Shown here one piece after another: positions 14,726 through 15,459 of a DNA stretch of 15,459 bases (the first letter of the stretch is position 1; each line of letters begins with the position of its first letter). The position numbers and the translations under genes are program-made. Under the pieces are notes generated by a model. It was not told the origin of the DNA and ran no database searches. It saw nothing but the letters and a program-made list of their open reading frames with translations. The stretch comes from Glaciecola sp. UBA983 (lineage in GTDB: Bacteria; Pseudomonadota; Gammaproteobacteria; Enterobacterales; Alteromonadaceae). Location of the stretch: positions 2,544 to 18,002 of the forward strand of contig DBBN01000022.1 in NCBI GenBank assembly GCA_002292215.1, given 5' to 3'.

Positions 14726-15088
14726 ATGCCAGAGTTAAATGTGTTAGGTGAACCGTTAGTGCCATGCTGCGCAGGTACAGGATTTCAACGAGATGGGTTG
14801 TGTAGCGTCATTTCCTCTGACAGAGGTAATCATTCTGTATGTGCGATTATGACGGATGAATTTTTATTGATGCAGCAACGAATAGGCAACGACCTAATCA
14901 CCCCAAACCCTGCTTATCAGTTTAAAGGCTTGGTTGCTGGCGATAAATGGTGTTTGTGTGCAATGCGATGGGCACAAGCTGATCAGGCAGGTGTTGCGCC
15001 ACCTGTGATTTTGGAAGCCACATCAGAAGCCGCTTTATCGGTGATCACCTTAGATAGACTGAAAGCCCATAGCTATCAGACTAATTAA
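14726..15088 (+). CDS. DUF2237 family protein
   Basis: A 120-residue protein of the DUF2237 family, whose function is not known. The motifs that identify it are LNVLGEPLVPCC (4-15), TGFQRDGLC (18-26), VCAIMTDEFL (38-47), GNDLITPNP (54-62), GDKWCLCAMRW (72-82) and AGVAPPVILEATSEAAL (88-104). Six cysteines (14, 15, 26, 39, 76, 78) could bind a metal or form disulfides; there is no signal peptide, so a cytosolic location is likely. The ATG at 14726 is chosen because AAAGGAG (14714-14720) sits five bases upstream. A longer frame from a GTG at 14693 would run through that ribosome site. The stop overlaps that of the convergent DUF4112 gene. Confidence 0.88.
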   Translation: MPELNVLGEPLVPCCAGTGFQRDGLCSVISSDRGNHSVCAIMTDEFLLMQQRIGNDLITPNPAYQFKGLVAGDKWCLCAMRWAQADQAGVAPPVILEATSEAALSVITLDRLKAHSYQTN

Positions 15089-15459
15089 TGCGCTTGCCAA
15101 TCAGCTAATAACGCTTGGGTGTGGGCATCTACTGCACCCTTATTTTCAGTGATCCACCAACGTTCCATCAACCGCACATTTTTAATGTTTGCTTTAAAAA
15201 ACACATCCACAATATCCCCAACAATAGGAATAAAACCAAGCCCATAATCTAACAGTGCATTGCGCAGCATTAACTTTCTAATATCAGCAGGCACATTTAT
15301 TTTATCCGCCAAATGGATAATCCGTAAACTCGCTAACAGCATAATGGTATCGCCTAAAATAGGAATGAGACCGACCAAAAAATCTAATCCGACTCTGACC
15401 CCAATAAATGGGATCTTAACTGCCATATCAAGTAAATTAGCGATATCTTGGGCTTGCTT
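15085..15459 (-). CDS. DUF4112 family membrane protein (5' end outside the window)
   Basis: Unknown function. The reading frame is open to the right edge of the window, giving 124 visible residues. The ATG at 15426 is internal, because residues before it (AQDIANLLD) match the usual helix ahead of the conserved core. The core IPFIGVRVGLDFLVGLIPILGD and a second hydrophobic repeat, LGFIPIVGDIVDVFFKAN, are characteristic of DUF4112. Two membrane-inserted or amphipathic segments with the shared pattern I-P-hydrophobic-hydrophobic-G-D are visible. The C-terminus is polar. The TAA stop overlaps the DUF2237 stop by four bases. Confidence 0.85.
   Translation of the reverse strand, partial: KQAQDIANLLDMAVKIPFIGVRVGLDFLVGLIPILGDTIMLLASLRIIHLADKINVPADIRKLMLRNALLDYGLGFIPIVGDIVDVFFKANIKNVRLMERWWITENKGAVDAHTQALLADWQAH

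Noticed and set aside
1..15459. Mobile element, defence island, CRISPR array or biosynthetic cluster
   Set aside because: No transposase, integrase, phage, nuclease, repeat-spacer or synthase genes were seen. Nearly all genes belong to known housekeeping or conserved families.

Overview
The window reads as an ordinary chromosomal segment of a moderately AT-rich gammaproteobacterium, probably a marine one (Vibrio/Shewanella/Alteromonadales-like). The basis is the close match, judged from memory, of FolE, FolM, DbpA and PyrC to enterobacterial and vibrio homologues, together with an OlsF-type ornithine-lipid synthase, an agmatine-to-putrescine pathway and the DUF2237, DUF2780 and DUF4112 families. 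I see no insertion sequence, phage gene, CRISPR array, tRNA or rRNA. No gap between genes exceeds 300 bases; the longest is about 185.

Layout. At the left edge (minus strand) lies the 5' two thirds of an ABC half-transporter, cut off just inside its Walker A motif. Next comes a minus-strand block, pyrC - dbpA - MAPEG - RraA-family aldolase (4820 down to 1294). pyrC and dbpA share a TAATG junction, and the last two genes are 15 bases apart. Diverging from pyrC is olsF (5006-6745, plus), predicted to make ornithine lipid. Five minus-strand genes follow: a secreted DUF2780 protein, a PhnA/YjdM-like zinc-ribbon protein, a DinB-like protein, a Blc-type lipocalin lipoprotein, and folE (GTP cyclohydrolase I).

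folE diverges from folM (dihydromonapterin reductase, TTG start), so two pterin-pathway genes lie back to back. Behind folM come aguA and aguB, which convert agmatine to putrescine. Converging on aguB are gst and ubiG (minus). A divergent pair follows, with a DUF2237 gene (plus) whose stop overlaps that of a DUF4112 membrane protein (minus, entering from the right edge).

I found no clear undescribed multi-gene system. The oddities are local: a duplicated start region in front of aguA that makes a five-codon mini-ORF, an internal 15-codon repeat at the FolE N-terminus, a long UbiG with alphaproteobacterial-looking motifs, paired 10-bp repeats at the promoter of the PhnA-like gene, and an acidic-residue substitution in the acyltransferase box of OlsF. 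Family assignments rest on recalled motifs; no database search was run.
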